A stretch of 64,000 nucleotides of DNA from Adiantum capillus-veneris. Taxonomy: Eukaryota; Streptophyta; Polypodiopsida; Polypodiales; Pteridaceae. The DNA lies in contig CM043947.1 in NCBI GenBank assembly GCA_014529385.2, forward strand, positions 99,606,036-99,670,035, read 5' to 3'. Numbering within the stretch: position 1 is the first letter of the stretch; each line of letters begins with the position of its first letter. Below the pieces are notes generated by a model that saw only the letters and a list, made by a program, of their open reading frames with translations, searched no databases and had not been told where the DNA came from. Positions 43,081 to 56,292 of the stretch are shown here, one piece after another. The position numbers and the translations under genes are program-made.

Positions 43081-43499
43081 ATGATTATTGTACTCTCTAT
43101 TGTTGCCCATGACTTTTCGCCATCGTTGATCCCATCGCTTGGGATTTGTATATACCTTGCGATGTTTAGCGCAGAGAGTGTGTCATGGGAGAAGATGTGG
43201 GAAAGGGTTCTTAGAGAGTCACATGATGGTTTAGAAGAGCATTCATGTGCAAGTTCATAAAAGAGGGTCATTCATTTATTCCTGTGAGAAGTGGGAAGCC
43301 AACACGCCTCTCTCATTCATTTTGCTTGCAAAGGGTGAAAATTTTAAATTTCTAATTGGCTTTTGTCATTCCTTTCCGCCATCCTCTTTCTCTCTCTTCG
43401 GAAGTTTGATAGTTTTCAATGAGCTCCCTAGAATTTTAATGAGCCAGTCTCTCTCTACCGCCTCTCGAGTCTCACCTACGCTGTCTCCAGCCACCAACC

Positions 43500-43760
43500 T
43501 CCTTCCATTTTCTCTCTCTATACACACACACAAACACACAAAGACGTATACTATACCATCCTTCATGCAGGCAGTCTCCCCCTGCCTCTGATCTCTTCTA
43601 CCTCTCTCGTTGCAGACTCGTACAGAAGACCATCTCTCTCTTGCCTCCTCTCTCTCTCTCACTCTCAGTCAAGCGCGCACACGCACGCACACAGCAAACA
43701 CATTCACTAAGACGGCCACTGTTCTGTTGTTTTCATGCACACAGTTTCTAGATTTACCTA

Positions 43761-43803
<43 letters not shown>

Positions 43804-44083
43804 TCACAACACCTACATTGTATTTTGTTTATTGCGCCAAGCTTCCCTGCACAGTAGTTGTGCATGAGTGCGCGCGCGTAGAGTCTGCTCGGCGTCCTCA
43901 AGAGGAAGGAAGGAGAGAGAGAGAGAGTATTTCCTACTCTGAGATCACGTTTTCGTGTAGCAACTTACTGCTGGGAGTCCGCCATAGCCTTGACATTCGG
44001 AATTTGAAGGTGATCATCATCGTTTCCGCTGTCTTAAAGACGCTACCGTCACTCTCTCTTTCTCTCTCTCTCTCCCCCCCCCA

Positions 44084-44138
<55 letters not shown>

Positions 44139-44291
44139 GTGCACTCATTCGAGCTGGTTGGCTATCGCACACTCACAGCCCGTGCTCTCCCTCCCTCTCT
44201 CATACACCCACACACGCAGACGCGCGCACACACACTCGCTCTCACCCACACATACACCACATGCATCGTCTTCCGTTCGCTGGTTCGCTTG

Positions 44292-44348
<57 letters not shown>

Positions 44349-44350
44349 AC
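43500..44350. repeat. Cluster of CT and CA microsatellites upstream of RBOH
   Basis: CT runs at about 43762-43783, 44054-44080 and 44295-44346; CA runs at about 43524-43540, 43783-43805, 44085-44137 and 44349-44365; GA at 43915-43926. They occupy much of the 1 kb before the RBOH start codon. Open frames on both strands here are repeat artefacts. Confidence 0.9.
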
Positions 44351-44365
44351 ACACGCACACACACC

Positions 44366-44589
44366 CATGTACAAATATCCGTGTATGATGAATTGAAGAG
44401 TGAGGATGTGAAAGTTTGATCATCTCTGGATTTCAGCATTAATCAAACACCACAGCTGCAAGTGCATGGGAATGAGAGGGACATTAACTCTACTGCAATG
44501 AAAGGCAGGGAGAAGCTCCTATCCTTACTATCAACAAGGATAAGCGGCTGTGGCACGATAGCCGAGACTAATTTAGCTTTGCAACAGCT
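44366..44589 (+). promoter_or_regulatory. Probable 5' untranslated region of RBOH
   Basis: Unique sequence between the last microsatellite and the ATG. It contains an in-frame TAA 18 bases before the ATG, which limits the reading frame. The transcription start cannot be read from sequence; the CT-rich tract just upstream may be a pyrimidine-rich core promoter. Confidence 0.45.
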
Positions 44590-47500
44590 ATGGGAATGGA
44601 GGAGGGTAAGAGCAAGGTAACGACGACGACAACGGTGGCGGCAGCAGGGACAGGTGGGCCAGCATTTGGCGCAGGATTTTTCGACAAGCCAGTGCCGCCT
44701 GAGTTGAAGCAACTCAGAGATCTTTTTAGAGAGGATCCTTCGGAGGCTGCTCAAGCCACTTTCCACATCAACAGTCAAATTTGTCACAATTTGAGAGAGA
44801 TTAAGGTTGAAAGATGCTATGAGGGTTTGGGAGAGGATTTCTCAAATTTTGGCCAAAATGGAGCTCATCCCAGTAATGAAGACAGAGGACATAGCCTTTA
44901 TGAGGATGGGGAGCATCCTTTTATAGGTGCCATTGGTAGGCTTAACAGCAATAATAATAGCTGTATGCACATCCAAGGCTCCATGTCAACATCAGGGAGC
45001 TTGGCGCGAGTATTACCCGTCATGTATTCACCAACAAACACTTGCAATCTGCAACCGCAACAGCTCCACAGAGCTCAATGTGAAGGGTATCAAGAGGACC
45101 AACATCAGCCACAAAGGAGCTACAGTGGAAGATCTAGTACTACTACTCTAACAGGGGCTGGCTATGCTTTAGAAGGGCTGCGTTTCATTAGTCGCTCCAC
45201 TTGTTGTCGCACTGATCAAAAGCTTCAATGGTGGGAGGCTGTCGAAAGGCGATTCCACAAGCTCGCCTCTGCGGATGGAAGTCTATCCCGATCGAATTTT
45301 GCTGCATGCATTGGTACTTTCTATCCATTATCTGTTTCGTTTATTGTTAAAATCTGATAATAGTGTATGACTTCTTTTGATTTATATTTTGTACAAGATG
45401 TATTGTGTTATGTAGCAAGAAGGTGGGATGATAATTATGGATTCAGGCTCATGATAGGGATCTATTATTTAAGGATGTAACTTGAGTGTCCCTTGGGAGA
45501 GCTGAAGCTTTTTAGAAAACAAATCTCTAATTATGATTGACTTACTTTCCTTTAAAGGGAAAGTAAAAGTAGCTCATTGCTGAATGGCATTGTAGAAAAT
45601 GAATCTCTAATTATGGCATTGGCTTAGTTTCCCTTTAAGGGAAAGTAAAGTAATCCATTTCTTTCTCTGAATTCACTTATGATGCATGTTTTATGTATTA
45701 TTAAAACTCAATTTCATGATTGGTAGATTTTTTAAAGGGGTAACTTGTATGTCCTTGGGAATCGAGCCCTTACGACAAGGCTAAGACCGGTGACATGAAG
45801 GTGGATCCACTTCCTATCCTAGTTCAATATTGGAATCTTTCAATGTCTGAGAAGCACATGCATTAATGGATTAAACCAAAGTATATTGGGCATAAACTTC
45901 AACTGAGACTTTTGTACCAACTCAAGCATATTCAGGAAGATAACAATTTAAACAGAGCAAGACACAAGAAATATCATCTATGGGATAAATCAACCAAGAG
46001 TTCTCTTTGTACAGAAGCCAAGCTTATAAGTTCTCGAGTTCGAAACCTAAATATCGAAGGCCTTCTTTCTTTAATGGCAGTGTAGTGCCATCATATTTTC
46101 CTTCAGGCGGGTGGATTGCTTGCTCAATATTTTGAAATTCCAAAAGGAAACTTTTGGAAATTTCACTCAGTGAAAAAACATTTACGTGGGTTTGCACTAT
46201 ACCCTAGAAGGGCTTCTAATGCTTTAGAGTGGTTGAACCATCCACCTTGGAGAGTAGCCCTCCGACCATCCAAAAGTGCCTTTAGAGGGCCTTTGGGAGT
46301 CCTGTCTTGTTTTATCAAGTACATACATGAAGGTGCCATGATTGAGTTATTACTTTGCATCAATGATTAGGCATATAAATCTCAACCCTTGAAGCAAACA
46401 AAATTCTCAAATTCACCCTTTGTTTTCTGTGGTAAAATTTGAAAAAAGTTAAAGAGCCTATTTATTATTGCAATAATAAGTATCAAAAGAATTGAATTGT
46501 TTTCTCAACTCCCATGAAATAAACGTGTACAAATCCTGATGGAAAGGGATTTTCAAAAACATGTAGTGTATATTAAAGGCAAGTGAAGTGCGGTTGCAAG
46601 ATCACTGTGTTGTTATTGCCTATCTATTTGAGGACACTACACAAATTTAGTGGTTAAGTTGTATGCCAATGATAAAGCTAATAACTTGTATGAATTATTC
46701 TCACCAAGGCATTCTCACACATAGCGAGCTTCTCTCACAAGTGAAACTACCCTCCTTGGTCAAAATTATGTTTCTGCAAAGAACCAAATCCAAGTGGTTA
46801 TGCATGTTTGGGTCCATGCTTCTGTTAGACTCGAGCAAGGGTCATTAAACAATAGTTGTAGATGATAATTGTGCATGCATGCTCTTTTGTCAAAGAAAGT
46901 ACTAGAGCCACGGCCACCATACAAGCAAGGTTTGGTTGATTGTCTAGAATGGACTTGAACCCTTAGTCTAGTGTTTGCATATCCAAGTCTCCACAATTAA
47001 AGAGCTTGATTTTTATGGAGGCAGCCTAATTTTTTGATTCGTGGCAAGATATCTTGGCCTTGATGAGTGAACTACTGGATTACACCTGATTCATGGACTT
47101 TAGCAAAATCAAATTATAGTCCCCCATGAGTCTGTCAATTCAATCACAGGTATAGCTCTGCAACACAAGCAACATACAATGCATGCATCAAGTTTTGTGC
47201 TATGTATTGCTCACGTTGTTTTACCGCAATCTTTGTTTGGTATATTTTTCTTGAGCCTTATCTAAATACGCACATGCGCGCGCACACACACACATTATCT
47301 CTTTTCCTTTTATTGTGCCTTCCTTATTTGTATTAGGGTTTACATTGGCTAGTGTCTAACAGGTTGTTAGTTGGCTTGAATTTCCAAAGTTTCAACTTCT
47401 CCTTTTACATGTCTCTTGCTCTCCCATTTTTTCAAGGTATTAGTGTATTTGTAGATTGATCACTTCTTGTACGGAATCCAAAACTTTGCCTAGCTTTTGA

Positions 47501-50500
47501 CCTTTTGAGAGAAACATAACACTAGACAGTTGAATTAAGTTCTCGAGTTTTGCGATGAGATCACTTGACAATTTCTTTCAACTTTTGTGTAATAGGGATG
47601 GAGGATTCAGAAGCCTTTGCAGGGGAGCTTTTTGATGCGTTAACACGCAGGAAGGGAGAGGATGATGTGTCATGCATCTCTTTGGAGGGTCTCAAAGATT
47701 ATTGGTACCAAATAACAGACGAAAGTTTCCATTCTCGAGCTCAAATCTTCTTCAACTTGTAACTATCTTTCTTTGCTTTAGCCTTTTGCCTCTTTTCTTG
47801 CAAATGGTAATGGTTAGACCTCATACTCTTACCAGCCCCTCACATTATTTCAAAACAATGAGCAACACACATTTGAGGTATAGTATATGTGAGGTGCTTC
47901 TACAATTGGGTGAAATGTAGGACGCTTCCTTTAAACAACAAATCACATATCTTACATAATGGAATTGCGACACAAGTCGTAACTCTTCTACCCTCCCACA
48001 TTAGAATGTTCTTACCAGTTGAGAAGTATGAGCTTCAGTTATGGGTTACTTTTTGAGAAAACCTTTTCTTGCAGATAGGTGGTTGGAATGAGGTTAGGCA
48101 ATGCTCACATGCATGGCTAAGTTGAACTTAATGCAAGTTTGTCAATATGGCATGGTTACAAAACAAAAGGAAATGAGCATGCATGATGCATTTTTAGTCA
48201 AAAATTAACTCATAACTAAGCTTCGTGTGAGCATGCTCCAAGTTGGAACTTAGCCTTCAGCTTGGTTAATCAATTAGCCAAAGGAATGAAGGAGGCATTA
48301 GTTCCAACCCAAAAAAGAACACAGGGAACTATTCTCACATAGGGTAGGTTCAAACCATGGAAAATCACTGCTAAAATACTTAACCAACTTAACGACTATT
48401 CAGCTGAAATTTTGATAAGGAAGCTCTTTCTCTGACTAATGTTCCGCAAACGTAATATATCTAGTCTTCCTTAGATTTTGTAGTCAATTTTATTGCCTGT
48501 CAATTTGCTAACTGGCGGTTTTTATACTGGAATCAATGCAAAATCTGACAAGTTTTTGAGTCAAGGACTGGACGGCAGTCTTCAATTTTGATACAACAGC
48601 TAAGCCTTCTATACTGAATAGTAAGTAGCCTTCAATAGTAGTAACCTGCACACATAGGAGCTAATTGTTGAAATGGTGTGTCTAAAGTGTGCTTTGTGCA
48701 ATACAAGGCTGATAACAATAGAAGACTTTTTGGTTTTGATTGACTTTTCGCATCTACCCTAGGTGTGACAAAGACTCTGATGGTCGTATTGCGGAAGAGG
48801 AAGTCAAAGAAGTGAGAACCTTCTTGCCCATGTAAAATCTGAATTGAAAAGTTTCTTCCTTGTTTGTTCTATGTGCAATTAGTCACTACTTGAAATATAC
48901 ATTGTCTTCAATGGCATGTGAAGATGATCATGTTGAGTGCATCATCAAATAAGCTTTCCATTCTGGAAGAGCAAGCAGAGGAGTATGCGTCACTCATCAT
49001 GCAAGAGCTTGATGTGGATAAGCAAGGGTACATTGAGGTAATTAACTCTATCACAAGCTCCTCATAATAACGGTATAAGATAAGCTAGCTACAAGCATAT
49101 TGGGATGCATTTGTGCATATTCCTCATAACAACAAATACAAACACTTATTCATCTACTAGCAAGAGTGAATCTGTGCTTGCTTGTGTAATACACACACAT
49201 TATGCTTCTTCATCTAGTCCTCTCGTGTGGGTGATTAAGTAGGCACATTGGCATTTACACAAGCCCTTTTTATGCAAATCTTTTGTAGCTTTCCCATCTG
49301 GAGTCGTTGTTCCGAGCTGCTGCCCAGGGCCTCAGCAGAGACAACAGCATGATCCGGTCTAACAATGCCATCAACTCAAAGATTTCACTAGCCCCAACAC
49401 CCCTGAGGCGGAGGAGACGGGTCTTGAAGAGCCTGTTGTATCTGAACCGCAAGGCAATGTATTTCTTATGGGACCATTGGCAACGAATTTGGGTCCTTGC
49501 AAGCTGGGTGGCTACTATGGTTGGACTCTTCACATGGAAATTCATCCAATACAAGAATCGGGCAGACTTCCAAGTGATGGGCTACTGTGTGTGCACAGCT
49601 AAAGGTGCTGCCGAGACTCTCAAGCTTAACATGGCTCTCATCCTTCTACCCGTCTGTCGGAACTCCATGACATGGTTGCGGTCTACCTTATTGGGATCCA
49701 TTATGCCTTTTAACGACAACATCAACTTTCACAAGGTGAGTAATTTCCACCAGCAAGGCATAACAATGCTGTCATATCCAAAGCTGCACTTGCTGTGAAC
49801 ACGAGCGTGTGTGCATGGAAAGACTAAATGCACATCTGCAAAAGTTTCAAAGAATGGATGCATTATTTCCTTCCATTACCTGGCAGATTATTGCAGGAGG
49901 TATCTTGCTAGGCGTGACCATGCACGCAGGGTCCCACTTGGGTTGCGACTTCCCGAGAATTGCGGCGGCAGATCAGAAGATGTTCATGGCAACCATAGCT
50001 AGTGATTTTGGAAACAAGCAGCCATCCGTGATGGAGATAGTCCTCACATTGGAAGTCATGTCTGGAATCATAATGGTTGTTCTCATGGGCTTTGCTTACC
50101 TTCTAGCAAATCACTGGTTCCGGCGAAATATTGTAAAGCTTCCATGGCCTTTCCATAGGCTTACAGGATTTAATGCCTTCTGGTATTCACACCACCTCTT
50201 TCTTCTTGTCTATGCCATCCTCATCATTCACTCTTTGTACCTCTTCTTAGCACACGATTGGACCCAGAAGACCGTAAGATCTCAATCATTTGTCACTTTC
50301 ATTGAGAGTCTATTTGAATGCATGGAAGAGGCTATGCAGGTGATTTATGTAAGGTACATCTCTTATTGCAATTCATTTTCAGACTTGGATCTATGTGGCT
50401 GCTCCAATGCTTTTGTACATGGGAGAAAGGTCTTTGCGGGTGTTTAGAGCTCGGCAATACAAAGTGAACACAGTGAAGGTACACATGCTACCATCTCTAG

Positions 50501-53500
50501 TAGTTAATGAAGACAAGGTTTGCGATTTTAAGGTAAGAACTGAAATGAAATGAAATGAAAATTTGTTATTTGTGTATGCTAAAGGCATAAATGTGTCTAC
50601 GAGACCATAAAATTATATCATTGCCATATGATCCAAATGTCCAATACAAAAGATTAAGGCTAACAAATAACTGAACTAGTAGAGTCAGCTAACTAACTAC
50701 AATTTCGGTTCAGTGATCCCCTGGATTCTTGTGATAGAACATGGATGTAGACGTAGCCACAAGAAGTTTATGACGTTTTCCCATGTTGGAAAAGAGCTTT
50801 ATTCTCCATATCTTTCCCTAAAGTGCTCAACATCATGATCTACTGCATAGGAGGGACTGCATGCCTAGCTAGGTGAAGTTGGGGGTAGGGGAGTGCCGAC
50901 TGAAGTTTCTGACATCTCTTTTCTCCATATCTTTCCCTATAGTGTGCAACATCATGATCTACTCCTTGAGAGGGACCGCATGCCTAGCGGTTGGGGGTAG
51001 GGGAGTATTGGCCCCCACCTAGGGCCAGCACTTCCCTCCCTTGCTCCCAGTCGCACCTAGCTAGGCATGCGATCTTTTGTAATGTGGGAATTTGTCTAGT
51101 ATTTCTTGTGTATAGAGAGATACTTTTTAATGGTAATTAACCTCACAATGGCTTGCCACAAAAAGAGGTGCAAACCTTGTAGAAAGAAAATTCCGGGCTT
51201 TGTTGCAACTTCACCAGAAGAATTGATAATATATATATCAAGAATTCTCCTCATCAAGTCATCTTCACAGATCATTTGAAAAGAATATTTCTCCTTGATA
51301 GTCAGAAACTAACCTGGCTAATGAAATGTCTACCTGCAATAATAATAAACTGCTGAGGTTCCATCTAGCTAGACCAAAAAGGCAGCTCCTAATATAATGT
51401 GCTAAGACCTGCTTAGGGCAGGCCAATCTGTGAGTCTATCGAATTCTTACTTGATGACAATATATTATGGCATCAAAGATTTCTAGCCTAATACTGGATA
51501 GAAAGTGGATAAATTGTGATAAAGATGTAGCCTACTGATATTTCTTTTGAAACTTGGACAGGCTGCCATATATCATGGTGATGTGCTGGCGCTATACATG
51601 ACAAAACCCCCAGGGTTCAAATATGAGAGTGGCATGTACATATTCCTCCAATGTCCAGCAATTTCGCCCTTCGAATGGTAACATTCAACATTTTATGTTT
51701 TTGCATGTGTCTAGGTGTGAGTAAATGCGAGTGCGCGCATAGGCCAGTTAGACAGTAAGACTGTGTCTTGAGCTGCATTAAGCTCTCTATATGTTTTTGG
51801 TCTACAAATGTTTCATGCAGTGTGGGTGGCATGCTTGTTATAGTTGTTTGTTGAAATGGAGCTAGTTATATCATTGACAGGCACCCATTTTCCATCACAT
51901 CTGCCCCAGGTGATCAATACCTTAGTGTCCACATTCGAGCTCTGGGAGACTGGACCCGAGAGATGGGGAAAGTTTTCAGAGAGGTGAATTAATTAGCTTT
52001 ATAAAGTTGAAATGCGAGGTGATGTCGAAAATAGGTTTTTCCATTTTCTATCTCTAACATGGATCTCATCTCCTATCTTGAAGGCTCTAGACTATTCAGA
52101 AAGAAAAAAGTACGAGATTGATGAGAATGAGCATGATCCACGGTATATTACAATCAGTTTATTAGCTATCCATGGTACATTAAGAGCCTAGTGTGATGAT
52201 TCTGAGCTTTTTTTAAAACCTTTTCTTTTAGGTTTCCAAAACTATGTATCGACGGACCGTATGGAGCTCCGGCACAAGACTACAAAAAGTATGAGGTTCT
52301 ACTGCTAGTTGGTGTCGGTATAGGTGCCACACCTTTCATCAGTGTGGTGAAGGATGTGCTGAACCATATCAGGCTAGCTGAACTCAACCTAGTAAGTTAT
52401 CAAATTTTTTTCCATCAACATTTAATATTGGCTGAATTTCATGCACAGCAATATGCTTATTCTGGATCCCTCCGATTGGGGAACCATATCATCGGACACG
52501 TCCGAGTCCGATTGAAGCATGATTGGTTTTCTGGGACTTCCCCAGTGATTAAAAAAAACTACTATCTACTATGAGACTTAGTTACGATGGTCATTGGTAT
52601 GTACTATGATGCCTGATCTTGGATTGAGCTAGATTCTAAAGTTTCTGTGCTGTTTCACTGCTTTCTGTGGTTTTGTGCTCCTATATTGTTTTAAGTGCAC
52701 TATATGTAGATGGCTATTATTGTGCCGGAAGGAATCCTATGTATGGAAATCCTTGAGGGTCTGATCCATACTTATTCTGTACTTCTCCTAGCCTGACATA
52801 TGCAAAAATCTATGCTTGTGCTATTTCAATGTGTGTATAAGCCTATCATCTTAATGTGATCAATGTCCAGACGTCATGTGATCAATGCCCATCAAAAATC
52901 AACACCGTCACTTGGCTCTGGGATAATCAAATTGGTGCTTTTGTAACTATTCCCCTATGTGGACTTTGAGACTGAAGAGCAGGGTATCATCTTCTTATTT
53001 TTCCTCTTTCCCAGGTGGATTACTCTAGCAACTCAATCAGCAGTAGCAAGTCAAGTGAGAGTCCCACAGTACATGGCCAGAACAACAATTACGCTTCTCC
53101 AGTCCCTTTAATGAGCATGGCTTCTCCAAGGAGACCGAAGAAAAAGCATCGCCCTCCAACACAGGCTTACTTTTATTGGATCACAAGAGAGCAGGGCTCA
53201 TTTGACTGGTTCAAAGGGATCATGAATGAAGTAGCTGAAACCGATCACAGGGTAGTCTTCACCCCCTCTTTCTCTGCAAATGATTTTTGTGAATGAATGG
53301 CAGGATGGTGAATTAGGCATTAGCACAGTAGTTCTTCCTTTTGAGGGGTTTATCATTAATAGTTTCGATGTGCTACCGGATGTGATGAAAAAAGTATGGA
53401 ACACACCTTTTGAGAGGGAGGTTTATCATTAATAGTTTCGATGTGCTACCAACCCTTTTGTTACTCTCAATGACTAAGTTTATGTATATTTGTCAGGCTG

Positions 53501-54984
53501 TCATCGAGATGCACAATTATTTGACTAGTGTGTATGAAGAAGGAGATGCGCGCTCTGCGCTTATCACGCTCGTGCAGGCGCTACACCATGCCAGAAGTGG
53601 TGTTGACATATTATCAGGAACTAGAGTAAGACTTTACTTGTGTATGCACGCTCAAATTTCATGGTGACACTCACAAACATGGTTCCATGCATACATGACA
53701 TTCACTCCTGAATACATCCTACACACGGTTTATTTTACATACATGACTCTAAGCATATTTATGTGATGCCCTGCCTTTACGTTGGAAACTCTCTTTCCAA
53801 AGGCCCCCATTTCTCTTTTCTGTATTGCCGTCTCTTCAAGGAGTTTCAGACATTTTATACTCAATATACCTGCAAAAAGCCCTTTCTAAACCATTGCAGT
53901 TACATGAGCAAGCCATTTCTGCCCTTGATGGCCTTGTGGGTCTCGCTCCCATTTCCCGTTCTAGGTGAGACTATGACATACAAGGTCCTTGCATAAATGC
54001 TGCACATGTCATATTGTGAATTGTATGTACAATGTTTCTATGGGGATTTATGTTGGTGTGTGATACAATGTGGGTGAGTATGCTCCATGCATTCAGGCAT
54101 ACGCGGCCGGAGGCGGGCATTTCATTATGCAGATTCACATTTCTTGTCTCCTAACTCTTTCTGTCATTGTTTTGTGTATGTTGTAGGTTAGAACACACTT
54201 TGCTAGACCGAACTGGCGAAAGGTCTTCTCAAGAATTGCTGAGAGTCACCCTGGAGCCAGGATAGGTAAAGATTATTAGTCAGAAAAAAGGACAGAGGCC
54301 TGACTTACCTTCATCTTGCTGTCCCTACTTGAAGCCTTTCAACTTTCTTATTTGAAAATTTTTTCCCTTGTTCAGCATGTTTACAACTACCTTGAAAATC
54401 TGTTTGTAGTTTTTTTAAACTATTTTTCTTTTTTTTTGGAGGGGGGAGGGTGTTGTGGAATTGCCATATATTTTCCATTGTAAAAGAGTTATAATTCTTA
54501 TTTATGCTGTAAAATTGAGTTTTCTTTAAAGTCTATATTTGGGGTAGGCTAGAAATTTTCCATTGATTTGGGACTTCATTAAAGTCTATTTATTGTAATA
54601 TTTTCCATCGCAAAATATTTTATTTGTTTACGCTATAAAGTTTAGCGCAAACAAAAAATTACAAATCTTTTTTCATGGAAAAATATGGCCTAAAACAATT
54701 ATTTGTGCCCTGTTTTTTTTGTTGAAAATATGCGAGGATTTAGGCCATATACATTTTAATTTTGGTCCACCCGGACACTGTTAAACAGCTGAGCATACTT
54801 TATTTGAGATCAGGAAATAACCTTGTGTTAATGCTGACTTATCTCTTTCTGGGTGCGGTAAAAATTTTGTGCAGGCGTTTTTTACTGTGGGCCTTCTGTC
54901 CTGGCCAAAGAGCTGGAAAGACTATCCAGCAGATTTTCCCAAAATTCCTCCTCCAAATTCGAATTCCACAAAGAAAATTTCTAA
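44590..54984 (+). CDS. RBOH: Respiratory burst oxidase homologue (plant NADPH oxidase), 15 exons
   Basis: Exons with GT-AG borders: 44590-45313, 47596-47758, 48763-48811, 48924-49037, 49289-49735, 49887-50273, 50383-50478, 51562-51677, 51881-51983, 52084-52142, 52232-52391, 53015-53251, 53497-53625, 54187-54265, 54875-54984. Phases agree and give 990 codons, slightly longer than most plant RBOHs owing to a Ser/Gln/Asn-rich N-terminus. NADPH_Ox domain starts about residue 213 (WWEAVERRF). EF-hand loops are [12 protein letters not shown] (298-309) and one at 342-353. Bis-His haem ligands lie at FHK/MHAG (498, 512) and in [20 protein letters not shown] motif is [18 protein letters not shown] motif is GVGIGATPF; the C-terminus is FHKENF. 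It transfers electrons from cytosolic NADPH to apoplastic oxygen, making superoxide. Calcium acts through the EF hands. No stop or shift is seen. The paralogue identity is not assignable. Confidence 0.96.
45314..47595 (+). other. RBOH intron 1 (2.28 kb)
   Basis: The largest intron in the gene. It contains two near-identical palindromes around CTTTCC..GGAAAG at 45547-45567 and 45629-45647 within a short direct duplication (AATCTCTAATTATG). An 84-codon open frame at 46116-46370 has no motif I recognise. Confidence 0.7.
50802..51007 (+). repeat. Tandem duplication of about 119 bp in RBOH intron 7
   Basis: TTCTCCATATCTTTCCCTA begins at 50802 and again at 50921. Both copies continue through ACATCATGATCTACT and GCATGCCTAGC to GGGGGTAGGGGAGT, with a few differences. 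Confidence 0.85.
53345..53455 (+). repeat. Short direct repeat in RBOH intron 12
   Basis: GTTTATCATTAATAGTTTCG and the following ATGTGCTACC occur at about 53347 and 53428, about 81 bp apart, in the intron between exons 12 and 13. Confidence 0.85.
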
Positions 54985-55075
54985 AAGCAAAAATAATTCT
55001 TCGACCTCTATTTTGGTTGGACACGTGTCCCTCCCTCAGCAGTGTATATACATAGCCTCTTAACAAAAGGTGTGC

Positions 55076-55081
55076 AATAAA
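55076..55081 (+). terminator. Polyadenylation signal of RBOH
   Basis: AATAAA lies 92 bp after the stop codon, in the expected 3' untranslated region. Confidence 0.6.
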
Positions 55082-55089
55082 GAAGCTCC

Positions 55090-55910
55090 CCTTCAGCAGC
55101 CCCCTCCTCCCACCACCCACTAACTAGCAACTCCAATAATGTTGTGCTTTTTTCTTGGGGGAATTTTGTAAGTCAGGATTTTACTCATCACGAACAAAAT
55201 ACAGATTGATTTTTTCTTTTTTGCTAATATTCACTAAATACAAGTAGTTCCACCATTGTTTGCACAGAGCATTAGCATCTTTGTGAATTGACAGAGTAGC
55301 AGATTTCAGCCATAGCGTCGGTCTGGTCATCTTTGTCGTCGACATCAACCTAGTCTAGACTTGCATTGAAATTCACAAACTTTTATTGGGTTTTGATAGG
55401 TGTACTTGTTGCCCAATGTGATAATTCACATTTAAAAAAAAAAAGTGAGCTACGAACTTGCCAAAACTCAATGAGAGCCTCCTAATTGGCTTGTTAAACC
55501 GGGTACTTTTGACTAAGCTTTGATGTAACCTTAACCTTATGTCCCTCTTTTGACTAAGCTCTGATGTAACCTTAACCTTCTGTCCCTTAAGGCTTGACTT
55601 GAGCTTGAGGTTGCTTTGTAGCTTTTTGTGTGACATTAGTATACAATTACTCACAATTGTGAGTTTGGCAAAAAGAAAAAAGAAAAAAGAAAAAGAAATC
55701 CGTAGGGGAGAAGTATGGAAGGAGGTTCGTTTCCTAGTGTTGGCAATGTACCCTCAAGTTGGGCTCAAGGTGGGTTTATTAAGAATACTAAAGACTAAAG
55801 CGAAGAGATCAAGTAGGATGTGTCAATTTTGGTTTGAGATTGATTAAGGGGTATCTTGAGAGATGCCTTCTCGATGGCTTTGGTGGGTTTGAAGAAAAAG
55901 GGAGAGACGA
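55090..55910. other. Intergenic sequence without supported gene
   Basis: Contains a short direct repeat (TGACTAAGCTCTGATGTAACC-type) at about 55509 and 55550 and an A-rich tract near 55670-55690. No gene is recognised. Confidence 0.5.
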
Positions 55911-55912
55911 TA

Positions 55913-55916
<4 letters not shown>

Positions 55917-55955
<39 letters not shown>

Positions 55956-56019
55956 CGTTGTCATGCATCGAAAAGCGAGAGAGAGAGAGAGAGAGAGGGA
56001 GTGTTGTCATGCATCGAAA

Positions 56020-56068
<49 letters not shown>

Positions 56069-56096
56069 ATTTTTGCAATGTGATGCATTGTCCATA

Positions 56097-56141
<45 letters not shown>

Positions 56142-56156
56142 CGTTGTCATGCATTG

Positions 56157-56201
<45 letters not shown>

Positions 56202-56220
56202 AGAGTGTTGTCATGCATCG

Positions 56221-56262
<42 letters not shown>

Positions 56263-56292
56263 ATTTTTGCAATGTGATGCATTGTCCATACT
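55917..56292. repeat. Higher-order compound repeat: GA runs with conserved spacers
   Basis: GA runs alternate with the spacer GTTGTCATGCATCGAAAAG (about 55958, 56004, 56143, 56207) and with GATATTTTTGCAATGTGATG (about 56066 and 56258). Order and spacing indicate a duplication of about 185-190 bp covering two short-spacer units and one long-spacer unit. Confidence 0.9.

Noticed and set aside
43610-44439. Open frames up to 192 codons on both strands
   Set aside because: They are made of CT and CA repeats with Ser/Leu or Thr/His runs and have no gene motif.
46116-46370. Separate gene in RBOH intron 1
   Set aside because: The 84-codon frame lacks a recognisable domain, and no splice or polyadenylation context supports it.
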